DNA from: Hennigella sp049177145
GTDB taxonomy: Bacteria; Bacillota_I; Bacilli_A; Mycoplasmatales; Mycoplasmoidaceae
Assembly: GCA_049177145.1 (NCBI GenBank)
Contig: CP185406.1
Span: forward strand, 124,001 to 188,000
Reading direction: 5' to 3'
DNA length: 64,000 nt
The stretch's first letter is position 1, and every line of letters begins with the position of its first letter. The notes under the pieces were generated by a model that had not been told where the DNA came from, did not search any database, and was given only the letters and a program-made list of their open reading frames with translations. The position numbers were made by a program, and so were the translations under genes. Shown here piece after piece: positions 32,386 through 42,099 of the stretch.

Positions 32386-33366
32386 ATGAAAAAAATACTA
32401 ATCCCAACAATGATTGCAACCACATTTATGCCATTAATCAGCATAGTTGGTTGTAATGATCACAATCAGGAACCGGGAATTGATTTTAAAGGCTTAACTG
32501 TAACGGCATTAAAAGATGGCCTTAGCATCTTCGTTTTTGATGGAGCTGAACCCGCTCACAAACCTGAACAAGAAACAATTCAGCACAGCAAAACAGACTA
32601 TATGCCAGACTTATGATTCTCTAAGAATAATGGCAAGATTTGAACAAGGGTTCAACAATTGTCAATTACTGAGCCAATAGCCACAATAAATGAGGGTCAA
32701 AGTGTAATCTTTAAAGGGAACAACCCAAACGGATTTAGCAATAGTGAAAAATTTATAAGTTTTTATTTTTACGATATTAATGATCCGCTCTCACAACATG
32801 ATGATCTTGCCTCGTTGTCGGGAAATATTATGTCTTTAATCGATAATGGGCAGTGCGAACAAACAGTCATCCCAAACGCTTATTGTTTTGCGAGTTTATT
32901 TGATGGCTCAACCAAGGAGGGGCCACCAATAGTAACCAGAGAGACTTTAAGGGATGCATCAAATTTATTATTACCTGCAACAACATTAGATGAGGGATGC
33001 TATTATCAAATGTTCCGACATAGTGAACATTTAGTTAAACCACCATCTGATTTGTGCGCAGAACAAGGGGAACAATATTGTTATTTAAGAATGTTTGATT
33101 GTTGTTTCGGATTAAAATATGCACCAAACATTTGTTTGAATTCTTTTGATGACAAAGAAGAAAGTAAAAATCTTGAATGTGATCATATGTTCAGCCAATG
33201 TGCATCTTTAAAAATTAGTGATGAACCAGGTGACGACCATTTTGAATTCTTCACATGTCCAACTTCTGAGGACCCCAGTCGTTCCGTTGGTAAAATGTTT
33301 GATGGAACTGGTGGTACTTTCAAAGAAGATCCCGTCCCTGGCAATACATATTATTGATATGAATAA
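32386..33366 (+). CDS. Cys-rich repeat lipoprotein at the end of the PTS operon
   Basis: 326 residues. Signal peptide MKKILIPTMIATTFMP with lipobox SIVGC. The C-terminal half carries degenerate units of the type CYYQMFRHSEHL, CYLRMFDCCFGL and CDHMFSQCASL, related to the 26-residue repeats of the genes at 50090 and 60088. It ends in GTGGTFKEDPVPGNTYYWYE, close to the end of the 50090 product. It starts only six bases after ptsI and before a terminator, so it is likely co-transcribed with the PTS genes. Function unknown. Confidence 0.85.
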
Positions 33367-33370
33367 TTAA

Positions 33371-33396
33371 AAAATAGAGAACATCTCTATTTTTTA
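33371..33396. terminator. Bidirectional terminator, lipoprotein / luxS
   Basis: Stem AAAATAGAGA / TCTCTATTTT with loop ACA. The luxS stop codon lies inside the stem. Confidence 0.85.
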
Positions 33397-33842
33397 TATT
33401 GTTTTTGCCATTGATCTCTTATTTGGTATCAATTATTTCATGTTTGTTTCGCTATAGAAATGCTTAATGATCTAAAATTACCGCAACTTGTAATATTTTT
33501 ACCCGGTACATCTACTTGGTTATTAATGTATTGATTTAGTTTAGGCAAAGTGGCTTCTAGCCATGCTAAGTTCTTCCTTCCATATACAACAAGATAAAAT
33601 CCTGTTTGGCAACCCATTGGACCAAAATAAATTTTCTCATTAGGATAACTTGTTGAATAGAAAGTAGCAATTAAATGTTCTAAAGAGTGCAATGCATTAT
33701 TGGATAAATAGATGCCACGATTTGGCATTTTAAAACGAAAGTCAAAAGTGGTAATAAATGTTTTACCAAATTGTTGCACGTCGTGAACAAAGATACCCGG
33801 TTTTAGTTTTGTGTGATTAATTTTAAATGATCTGATTAACAT
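33387..33842 (-). CDS. luxS: S-ribosylhomocysteine lyase LuxS
   Basis: 151 residues. Cleaves S-ribosylhomocysteine to homocysteine and the AI-2 precursor. Zinc ligands: His and His in HSLEHLIATF, and Cys in TSCGNFRSL. The catalytic Cys is in GPMGCQTGFYLVVYG. The C-terminal 17 residues require UGA as Trp. TATAAT on the minus strand ends six bases before the ATG, so it is probably leaderless. No Pfs or methionine-cycle gene is near. Confidence 0.93.
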
Positions 33843-33916
33843 ATTTTTATTATATTTATTAACATTTTATTTTGTTTTCTTTTTCTATCTCCTATAATAA
33901 AAATATAGGAGATAAT

Positions 33917-34222
33917 ATGGCAAAAAAGAAAAAACAAAACAGACATGAACACCACGTTGTTCCCAACAAAAACGGAGGATGAGACGTTAAAATAAATAAC
34001 GCTGGTCACCGTACTTACCACACTAGAAAAAAATCAACTGCTATTAAAAAAGCAAGAGCTATTTCTAGAAAACACAAAACAGAATTAGTTATCCACAAAG
34101 CAACTGGACAAATCGAAACTAAAAACTCACACAAGGTTGTAAGGCGTGGAAAACCAGGACCTAAAAAGCACAAAAAAACTAAAAGAAAAGTAGCTAAAAG
34201 ACGTCCTGCTAGAAGAAGATAA
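33917..34222 (+). CDS. DUF2188 protein with long basic tail
   Basis: 101 residues. The first 65 match the DUF2188 pattern: HHVVPNKNGGWDVKINNAG, then AIKKARAISRKHKTELVIHK and GQIETKNSH. The last 30 residues are almost all Lys and Arg (KKHKKTKRKVAKRRPARRR), which suggests nucleic-acid binding. AGGAGA ribosome site. Divergent from luxS. Role unknown; a nucleoid or RNA-associated function is inference. Confidence 0.82.
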
Positions 34223-34224
34223 TA

Positions 34225-34247
34225 AAAAAGAGGCATCGCCTCTTTTT
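34225..34247. terminator. Bidirectional terminator, DUF2188 / acetyltransferase
   Basis: Stem AAAAAGAGGC / GCCTCTTTTT, loop ATC; nearly the same hairpin as the tRNA terminator at 21524. Confidence 0.87.
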
Positions 34248-34863
34248 ATTTAAGTTTTAAAATATCTTTTTCTTTACAAAGTGTTAGTTTTTTCAAATTG
34301 GCTTTAATCTTTTTAGTTGGTCAATTCCATCATTTAATCTTTAGCAAATGATCAATAATTTTCTTACTATATCTTTTTTTAACTACTCTAGCAGGGTTGC
34401 CTACTGCAACAGCATATGGTGGTATATCTTTTGCTACCACAGCATAAGCACCAATAATGGCTCCATCACCAATCTTAACCCCGGGCATAATTACTGCTTT
34501 TTGTCCAATTCATACATCATTGCCAACAACAGTATTACCTTTGTTAGTAAATACTTTTTGTTTAGCTCAAGGGATGTGCTCTCATCCTTTAAAAATACCA
34601 AAAGGGTAACCAGTAGCACCTACTAATAAATGATTTGCACCATTCATCATAAACTCCACTCCTGGTGCTATAGCACAGAATTTGCCAATTATTAATTTTT
34701 CTTTATATCATGGATAACAATGAGTGACTTGTTTCTCAAAATTATCTAATGCATAGTAAGTGTAATCACCAACAATAATTTTCTTTTTGTTTTTAATTGT
34801 TGGTTTAATGTAAGTAATTTTTTGTCCTTTAACAGGATATTTAACATTTGGATTTTCAATCAT
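34246..34863 (-). CDS. CatB/VatA-type hexapeptide acetyltransferase
   Basis: 205 residues, left-handed beta-helix acyltransferase. Hexapeptide repeats occur in LIIGKFCAIAPGVEFMMNGANH, with the catalytic His in that last block, and in VVGNDVWIGQKAVIMPGVKIG and IIGAYAVVAKDIPPYAVAVGNPA. The family includes xenobiotic acetyltransferases (chloramphenicol, streptogramin A) and sugar acetyltransferases. The substrate cannot be told from the sequence. Minus-strand TATAAT lies about 9 bases before the ATG. Confidence 0.87.
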
Positions 34864-35029
34864 AACTGTATTATTATAACTAAACAATCACTATCAATGA
34901 CAATCTGCTTACTTTTCTTGCAAAAAATTAAATATTTCTAATTTTCTTTTTATCACTACTAATCACTAATTACGGTGTATAAACAAAAAATATTTTCTCA
35001 CTTTTTCCAATTTTTAGGTAAAGGTATAT
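34864..35029. promoter_or_regulatory. Intergenic region with coiled-coil-family upstream motif
   Basis: 166 AT-rich bases. The left end carries the acetyltransferase promoter. The right end has ATTTTTAGGTAAAGGTAT directly before the ATG of the small protein at 35030; the same motif lies upstream of its relatives at 52365, 54796 and 57556 (minus strand). Nothing else recognised. Confidence 0.45.
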
Positions 35030-35311
35030 ATGAAAGAACCATACGATGTATGGTTATTAAATATGCAAGAATCTAAAATATACAAAACGTATAATCAAAT
35101 TACAAGCGAGTTTGATGTTTACATTATGCAACTAAGCAAAAACAACTATCAATTCAAATTAGTAAAAAAGTTGGATGGCAGCAAGTCGCCCAAAGTTACT
35201 TTAGCTGATGTGGCTAATACTTTAGCTGATGTTATTCAACGATTGGATGCTCTTGACAAAAAACTAGATGCTATTGTTACAGCAAACCACTTAATTGATC
35301 CAACAAAGTAA
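35030..35311 (+). CDS. Small coiled-coil protein, paralogous family
   Basis: 93 residues. N-terminal MKEPYDVWLLN, then YNQITSEFDVYIMQLSK, and a C-terminal heptad stretch LADVIQRLDALDKKLDAIV that should form a coiled coil. The design (short N-terminal P-Y motif, YN..V motif, C-terminal RL-D-KL coil) is shared by the minus-strand genes at 52365, 54796 and 57556. It recalls the DUF16 coiled-coil family of M. pneumoniae in layout, but I cannot claim homology. Function unknown. Confidence 0.7.
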   Translation: MKEPYDVWLLNMQESKIYKTYNQITSEFDVYIMQLSKNNYQFKLVKKLDGSKSPKVTLADVANTLADVIQRLDALDKKLDAIVTANHLIDPTK

Positions 35312-35341
35312 ATTTGTTATTTTAGATTTTGCCAAACAAAA

Positions 35342-35407
35342 ATGGGAAAACCATACAAAGTATGGTTAAATAGTTATGGAAAAATTTATAAAACAATATT
35401 CATATAA
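35342..35407 (+). pseudogene. N-terminal remnant of a coiled-coil family gene
   Basis: 21 codons: MGKPYKVWLNSYGKIYKTIFI then stop. It matches the start of the neighbour at 35030 (MKEPYDVWLLN, KIYKT). The following family motif continues in another frame in the ORF at 35376, so a one-base shift seems to have split one gene. Confidence 0.5.
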
Positions 35408-35693
35408 TCAAATCATCGAACAGCACGATGTTTTAATTATGAGTTTAGAACAATTTGCACAAAACAAAAATCAACTAGTCAATCCAAAAGTGATTGTCTG
35501 TGTAGATCGTGAAGGTGGAGTTAAAAAACCTAAAATGCCAGAATGGTTTAAACAGTGAAGTGAAAACATCTATGAAAAGAAGCAGCCAGCTTGGTTTCAA
35601 CAGTGGACCAAAGAGGTTTATGAAAAGCAACCACCTAAATGATTCACTGACTATATGACAGAGTTTGCAAAAAAGAATAATTTAAAACTTTAA
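35376..35693 (+). CDS. Small protein with PxWF repeats, coiled-coil family relative
   Basis: 105 residues. N-terminus IKQYSYNQIIEQHDVLIMSL aligns with YNQITSEFDVYIMQL of the 35030 product. The rest has three related units: MPEWFKQWSENIYEKK, QPAWFQQWTKEVYEKQ and PPKWFTDYMTEFAKK, ending NNLKL like other family members. The Trp residues are partly UGA coded. The real start may be the frame-shifted ATG at 35342. Ends just before a strong terminator. Confidence 0.65.
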
Positions 35694-35697
35694 TACA

Positions 35698-35722
35698 AAA
35701 AAGGAAGTCTACCTTCCTTTTT
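35698..35722. terminator. Bidirectional terminator, small protein / ATP-grasp
   Basis: Stem AAAAAGGAAG / CTTCCTTTTT, loop TCTAC. The ATP-grasp stop codon is in the loop. Confidence 0.87.
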
Positions 35723-37043
35723 CGTTTACTAAATCTCTTAAGTGTGTTTTATTCATATTTTTAGATTTAGGTGGAATGCCAATATCATATAGTAAATCTA
35801 AATGATGGTGTTCTATATCAGTTAATGTATCAAGATCGCGTTGTAACTGTTTTTGATCTTTATTAACTAGAAAGACTGTGCCACCAGATGTTTCGTAGTC
35901 AATCGTTTTATGCAATCAACGGTTTTTAGCTGCTGCATCAAAACCCATATTGAAGGCATGAAAACTTTTGATACCTTTAAATGCTTTATCAGGCGTTACT
36001 TTCTTTATATAAATAGGTTTATCTAAAATAAAGTGTTTTAGGATACCAAAAGCTTTTGGTCTAATAAGTGTTGGGTATTTTAAGAACTTTTCAGGTTCTA
36101 GATATGCATCTAAAACTAAATTAGTTTCGTGATGCCCTCAAATTGCATCTAAGAAAGTATTTGGCATGCTTCCACCAGGAATACGACAATTAGTTTCAAT
36201 TAAGACCGGCCCTTTGGCATCTACTTTATATTCACCATGCACTGGTCCTCATTCTACACCTACTGCTTTTACTACTTTCAAAGCATAATCTACAATAGGT
36301 TTAATCTCTTTCTCATTAGGAGAATGAGATGTTGTTCAAGAATATACTGGTGCATATCCTTTGATTTGTTTTTTATGGTAATGGTAAATTGATGATACTT
36401 TTACAATACCATCGCAAGAAACAGTATCAACAATATATTCTTCTCCATCAATAAATTCTTGTAGAATTGGTTGTTTATTAGTTACAGAATAATTCTTTTT
36501 GCTTTGAGCTAAAGCAATAGATTTTTTTAATTGTCTAACACTCGTGCAAACTGATACACCAATTGATGAAACGCCTTTGGCGGGCTTAACAACAATTTTA
36601 TTGTTGTGTTTTTTAAAGAATGCTAAAGCTTTTGCAAAATTTGTATATCTTACACTTTCAATACACCTAATGCCATGTTCTTTTAATGTTTTTTGAGAAA
36701 TATACTTATCTCTCATCTTAGGTAAGTTTTCAATCAAATTATTTTCTAGACCCAAATCATTCGATAGTTTTAAACACATTTCCAGACCGTGATCTGCGCC
36801 AGTAACTATCAATATTGGATTAAGTTTTCTAACTTCTTTTAAAGTATCTTCATACTTTTCATGTCGAGATAAAATGATTGGTTTTTTAGCACCGAACAAA
36901 TCATATGAATATCAAGATGGTTGATTCTTTCTAATAATAGGAGATTCAAGCACAGCTGCTTGATATCCTCTTTCTTCTAAATCTTTTAAATAGTTAATTG
37001 ATGAGGAAAGACACTCAACAATTAGAACAACTGGTTTTTTCAT
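35709..37043 (-). CDS. ATP-grasp ligase, unknown substrate
   Basis: 444 residues of the ATP-grasp superfamily (carbamoyl-phosphate-synthase-like, near amino-acid ligases). Visible: NKIVVKPAKGVSSIGVSVC (ATP-binding Lys and glycine loop), LQEFIDGEEYIVDTVS and VLIETNCRIPGG (metal-binding Glu and Asn). An N-terminal Rossmann-like part begins KKPVVLIVEC. Such enzymes join a carboxylate to an amine using ATP; the product cannot be told. One base separates its ATG from the deoA stop codon, so the two genes form an operon. Confidence 0.85.
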
Positions 37044-37044
37044 A

Positions 37045-38346
37045 CTAATAAATTATTTTCTTAACAACTGATAGTTTTTTTGGTTTAACTGAAACTATTT
37101 TACAACAGTAACCAAATTCATGTTCAATATCTTTTGGATCAATAGGTTTAGAAGAAACACAATCTACGATTGGTTCTCCTTTTTTAACCTTATCACCTGA
37201 TTTAAAATGGAATCATAATCCTGCTTGAGGGTCAATCTTATCTGTCTTTAAGATTCTTCCTGCTCCTAATTTTGTTGACATCATACCTACAGCAGCATTA
37301 GACACAAAGGATAGATATCCTGATTTCTTTGCTTTAATAATGTAACGATGTCTAGGATTAAAGAAACGACGTGTTTGTAGTAACTTAAGGTTACCACCTT
37401 GAGCAACAATTCATTCATAGAACTTCTTTAAGGCTTTACCTGACTTAACTTGTTTATCAACCATTTTAAGAGCTTGTTTGTATGTAACATGCTTATATGT
37501 TCTTAAAACAACTGAGATTAATTGGTAGATTAAAGTTTTTAAATCTGGAGTGTAATCAACATTTCCTGAAAGGAAGTCTTGTGCTTCCAATACTTCAATA
37601 GCATTACCAATGCATCTACCTAATGGTTGATTCATTCCTGAAACCATGATCGTTAGTTTTCGTTTCATCTTCTTAGCAATGTATTTTAGGAACTTAACTA
37701 ACTTCATTGCTTCACGATATGTTGGACAGAATGCACCTGATCCATATTTAACATCAAGGAAGACGTGTGTTCCTAAGATAGCAAATTTCTTCGATAAGAT
37801 GGAGCTTGCAATTAAACCATAATCACCAACAGTTCCAGTAACATCACGTAAGTGATATAGTACTTTATCTACTGGAGCAATATCTTCAGTTTGTGTAGTA
37901 ATAAAGATTTGATTTTTGTTTAGCAACTTAATCATTTGCTTTTTATCTAATTCAGTTTTTACACCAACCGATTCAAGTTTATCAATTGTTCCACCAGTAA
38001 AGCCTAAACCACGTCCAGAAATCTTAGCTACAGATAAACCAAAACTGGAAATGATTGGTAAAGCAATCAAACTTACTTTATCACCAATACCACCTGTAGA
38101 GTGTTTATCAATAACAATCTTTCCATGCTTTGTTAAATCAATATAAGCTGAATGTTCTCACATTGATTTTGTTAAATAGTAAGCCTCTTGGCAATTTAAA
38201 CCATTCATATAAACAGCCATTAATCACGTAGTGATTAAATAGTCTGGAATTTTTTTGCTAGCAACTCCATCAATTACAGCATCAAAATCTGCTTGAGTGT
38301 AACGTTTACGGTTAACCTTTTTTTGAATAATATCAACTATACGCAT
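37045..38346 (-). CDS. deoA: Pyrimidine-nucleoside / thymidine phosphorylase
   Basis: 433 residues. Splits thymidine or uridine into base and (deoxy)ribose-1-P for salvage. Motifs: KHSTGGIGDKVSLIALP (phosphate binding), KISGRGLGFTGGTIDKLES and LYHLRDVTGTVGDYGLIASS, with a C-terminal domain containing GRILKTDKIDPQAGL. Minus-strand TATAAT lies 8 bases before the ATG. The next gene upstream encodes a secreted PL8 lyase and, before it, an exported nucleoside hydrolase, so nucleoside scavenging is a local theme. Confidence 0.93.
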
Positions 38347-38380
38347 ATTTAATAATTATACATCACTATAAATAATAAAA

Positions 38381-38400
38381 AATAAGCCTATGGCTTATTT
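38381..38400 (-). terminator. Terminator after PL8 lyase gene
   Basis: Stem AATAAGCC / GGCTTATT, loop TAT, with T-rich flank on the minus strand. It overlaps the lyase stop. Confidence 0.75.
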
Positions 38401-40389
38401 TTCACTCTTAAAGATTTTAAATTCTCCTGCTTTGCCTGAAAATCTTTGTCCTTCATATTCAAACGAAGAATCATTTCAGAACATACAACCTATTTTATCG
38501 TCTTCTAATAATACAACTTGTGCATCGCTATCATTCTTTACTACTTTAAATTCCCATTTACTGTGTTGATCAGCACTTTGAATGGAATATGCATAAGATG
38601 TACTAGATGGATTGTTTAAAGTAATTGTTGATACACGCTTGTCGATTGTTTCATCCCCATAGGATTCATTATTTCTGCTTCATTTTGCTGTCTTATCAAT
38701 AGTTTCTATTTGAAGTTGGTGCTGTTCACCTTCTTCAATGTTGTGGTAAACCACATTTCCGTGGACAATTGTTTTTCTTTCATCTTGAATTATTGAACCA
38801 TCATCATCAACAAATTGATCAACAGTTGTATGCAATGTGTTCTCACCTGTTGTGTTATCAATGTTTGTTGCTAATATTGCTACACCATTGTTACAAGCAA
38901 AGCTTGTGATGATATAGTTAACAGAACCTTTATATTCTCCCTTGCCTTTACCATATCTGAATTTTTGTGTTCCATCAATACTTGTAAAGGCAACATTTTC
39001 TTCAGGAATATATCCGCCATAACATGGACCATGATCTCAATGCTTGCCATCATCTGATCCATCATAAAGCATCATTTGTTCATCATCTTCATCAATAGTT
39101 GTTGTTCCAGGAATATATGCATAATCTCATACTGGTGAGATATCATCATATTCTTGGCCAGTTCCCATAACACTAGTGTTAAAACCAAAAGCAAGGTTGT
39201 GTGCCAATTGGTTTTCACCATTTCCTTCTTCTCAGTTAACTAATCCAGGTGCTGATGATTTAATACCTACATAAACACCATCAAAGTTACAAGCAATGAA
39301 TTGAGATCTTGGAAAATACTTAATTCCACTAAATGTGCTATCTCTAGTTTCTCATTTATTGATTAAATCATTTAGTTCGTCTTTTCTTGGACAGTTTGGC
39401 AGATTAGCAATATATTTCATTTCTTCAATATTGCCAAGGTCTGTTACACCTCCACCATAATCACTTGCTTTCTTTCTTGTATAAACACGGCCCATACATT
39501 GCCAAGTAAAGTTACCTTTGTGGGTCATATATCTCATACCGTCTAAAGCAAAGTTAACAATGATTGATAAATATTTTTCATTTAATTTGAAATCAGTGTC
39601 ATTAAAGGCTGAAGCAATCTTTGCTAATAGCAAAGCACCTTGTCTTCCATAACCACCTGTATATAGCAAATGTTGGTGTTGGAAATATGTTCCATCAGAT
39701 TGGAAGCCTTCATTATCATCCAATTTAATTTCTTGAGCAAGATATTTAAACATGATGTCCATTTCATTAGCATCTTTTACTAAGGCTGCTGATTTCATAG
39801 TAATATCACTAGCTCAAAAAGTATTTGTACCAGTGTAGCTTCTAGTTGCTTCAGCATACTTTAATGAACCATGGTGAATTCAATCCATTAATCTTGTTTG
39901 TTGATTTGAAGTTAATTTATCCATCACAAACAAAGCTAAATTACTTAAATCTCTTGGAACTCCAATTTCATTGAATCATCAATTGGTGTTAACATAATTG
40001 TGATTTAGTCAATATAAAACTAATTCAATCGCAATTTGCATTTTTGCTTGATCATTAGTTGTATCAGCAACAATAGCAATTTCTAAAGCTCTTACAATAT
40101 GTAAGTGTGCTGGCCAGATTGCTCTATCTGGATCTTCATAATTTAAATTATTAAAATGAGAAATCTTTCCATCACCACTATCTTCTGTTATTAGAAAGGT
40201 GCGAAGTTCTTGCACAGTCTTTTGACCATACTCAGTTGTTTTAACTGTGTCAATAAGCATTTGCTTATAAGAAGATAAAATATCTTCATAAGGGTATGGA
40301 GCTGTTTGATCTTTGCTGCAGCTAACTAAACCAGCTACTGGTGTTGCAGCTGCTACTACTAAACTAGGAATTAAAAATATTTTCTTCAT
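38395..40389 (-). CDS. Polysaccharide lyase family 8 lipoprotein (hyaluronate/chondroitin lyase type)
   Basis: 664 residues. Signal peptide MKKIFLIPSLVVAAATP with lipobox AGLVSC. The alpha-toroid domain has the PL8 landmarks NWWFNEIGVPRDLSN (catalytic Asn region), DGTYFQHQHLLYTGGYG (catalytic His and Tyr) and GRVYTRKKA (Arg). The beta domain has WDYAYIPGTTTI, the PL8 PGTT block. PL8 enzymes cut hyaluronan, chondroitin or xanthan by beta-elimination; a membrane-anchored form on a mycoplasma would act on host glycosaminoglycans. The exact substrate is inferred. Starts two bases after the upstream gene. Confidence 0.88.
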
Positions 40390-40391
40390 AA

Positions 40392-41414
40392 TTACTTTTC
40401 TCCATTTGGTCTTGGCACATCAGCAACATCCATCCAAGATTCTAATGTATTAGCTATGCCTTCTGCATTTGGATAAATTGGAATATATCTACATATGCCT
40501 GATGCAGATTTTCTAAAGATAGTATAACCTTCACCTTGTACAGTTACATTGCCTAGTGAAGAATAATCTCATGCACCATTAATTGCTACATACATTGTTA
40601 ATGGATCTCATGATTCTCTTAAATTTCCGTGGTTGTATGTATTGTATGCCACAGCTTGAGGCGAATCAGGATGAGCATAGAAAACCTTTCCTGTAAATAC
40701 AGGACTGCCTATTTCTCATCCAGAAAATATTTTTGGAACATGAGTAGTGTTAATAACATCTTTTGCTGATGCTAATGCTTCTGTAATATTAAATTCAGCG
40801 TATGTTTCATTATCGAATCTTCCACCCATTAAAACCATCTCTGAAACATTTTCTTCAAATAATTGTCTTCCTGTCTTATTAGAAATGTCATCAGCAGGAC
40901 TTTCAATAAGATTAGCAATGTTATTTAACATTCCTAATGTAATAAGTCTAATCTTGTCTCCAGTATTTTCTGCTAATGTCTTTCTTAATATTCTTGTAGC
41001 AGAGTTAATTCTTGTTGTATCTCTTTCGCTTCTAGCTTCTCATATATCATCAATTGCTTTAGAATAGTCTCCTCCTCAATCTGTATGAACGGTTTGAGGA
41101 TTATCTGCTTGTCCCATAGGACAATCTATACCATATGCTTCTAACATAATGTCAGTTGCATGAAAAGCTGGCAAGTATTGATTACATACTGTGACAGCTT
41201 TTACATCAACTAAATCTTTTTTATAAGCATTACCTAAAATAGTTAATGCACCAATATCATCACAATCATTGCCAACATCTGTATCAACAATAACTTTTAT
41301 CTTTTTATATTCAACTGGTTTGTTTTCATTTGCCGCTACTACTGATGGAACTACAACGACAGTTGTAGCCATAGCACTTGTTATGCCAATACTTATAAGA
41401 CCAAATAACTTCAT
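40392..41414 (-). CDS. Exported nucleoside hydrolase-like protein
   Basis: 340 residues. An N-terminal signal peptide (MKLFGLISIGITSAMATTVV) without a lipobox Cys suggests secretion. The Ca-binding signature VIVDTDVGNDCDDIGAL is the IunH DxDxxxDD motif. LITLGMLNNIANLI, VLMGGRF and AEFNITEALASAKDVI match later conserved segments. The family splits nucleosides into base and ribose. It starts two bases after the flavin-reductase-like gene and ends two bases before the PL8 gene. Confidence 0.88.
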
Positions 41415-41416
41415 AA

Positions 41417-41956
41417 TTACTTCCTATATGCTTTAACTACTTCACCAACATAAACATCATGTCAATCTGGTTTATTGTATAGGGTTGGTGATTTTTCATT
41501 GTAGAATTCATTAATAATCTTCTTATCAATAAATCCTGTTTTCTTAATCTTACCAACATAAATCTTTTTGCAGATTAATGTTAAACATGCTTCTTTGAAG
41601 CAAGGAAGATTATCTTTAAATTCAACATGTAATTTTGTTTTAGCTAATTTATTGCCATCTTTGCCTGAATGGCTTCCTATATATAGAAGGTCTTTTTTAT
41701 ATTTGTTGTGATCAAAGAAAGATAAAACAAAATAGTTACTCTTTTTAATAAACTTATTTGTATATCTTGTTGGTCTAACAAAGATTTCAGCAGTTGCTTT
41801 ACCATCTAGACCATGACCTCATAGCGCTCCAAGATGTCCTCAACTTGCCGTCATCATGTTGTATGCTTTTTTATTGCCAGCAGAAATAACCATTCAGCCA
41901 TTACCAATAAGGTTAAATGGATTAACTTTAATATCATTAACTTTAATATTTTTCAT
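41417..41956 (-). CDS. Flavin reductase-like FMN-binding protein
   Basis: 179 residues. NPFNLIGNGWMVISAGNK and NMMTASWGHLGALWG match the flavin_reduct family, and IFVRPTRYTNKFI the following FMN-contacting part. No signal peptide. TATAAT on the minus strand (41968-41963) ends six bases before the ATG, so it likely heads a leaderless operon of three genes with the nucleoside hydrolase and PL8 lyase. Partner reductase or substrate unknown. Confidence 0.85.
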
Positions 41957-41982
41957 ATAGTAATTATATATAAATAAAAAAC

Positions 41983-41999
41983 TAGAGCTAATAGCTCTA
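41983..41999 (-). terminator. ACTAGAGCT-family hairpin
   Basis: TAGAGCT / AGCTCTA with loop AAT, followed on the minus strand by AGTTTTTTATTT. One of four near-identical stems in this island (also 44832, 46714, 49092). Confidence 0.65.
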
Positions 42000-42047
42000 A
42001 GAATGACAAAACTAATATAAGTTTTCTAACATAATATGTAGAATAAT

Positions 42048-42076
42048 AAAAAGACGAGGAAAACTCCGTCTTTTTC
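42048..42076 (-). terminator. Terminator after multi-module LRR lipoprotein
   Basis: Stem AAAAAGACG / CGTCTTTTT around AGGAAAACTC. The bases between it and the stop codon are nearly the reverse complement of those after the gene at 51371. Confidence 0.8.
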
Positions 42077-42099
42077 TTTTGTTAAGCTCTTAACTGGTT

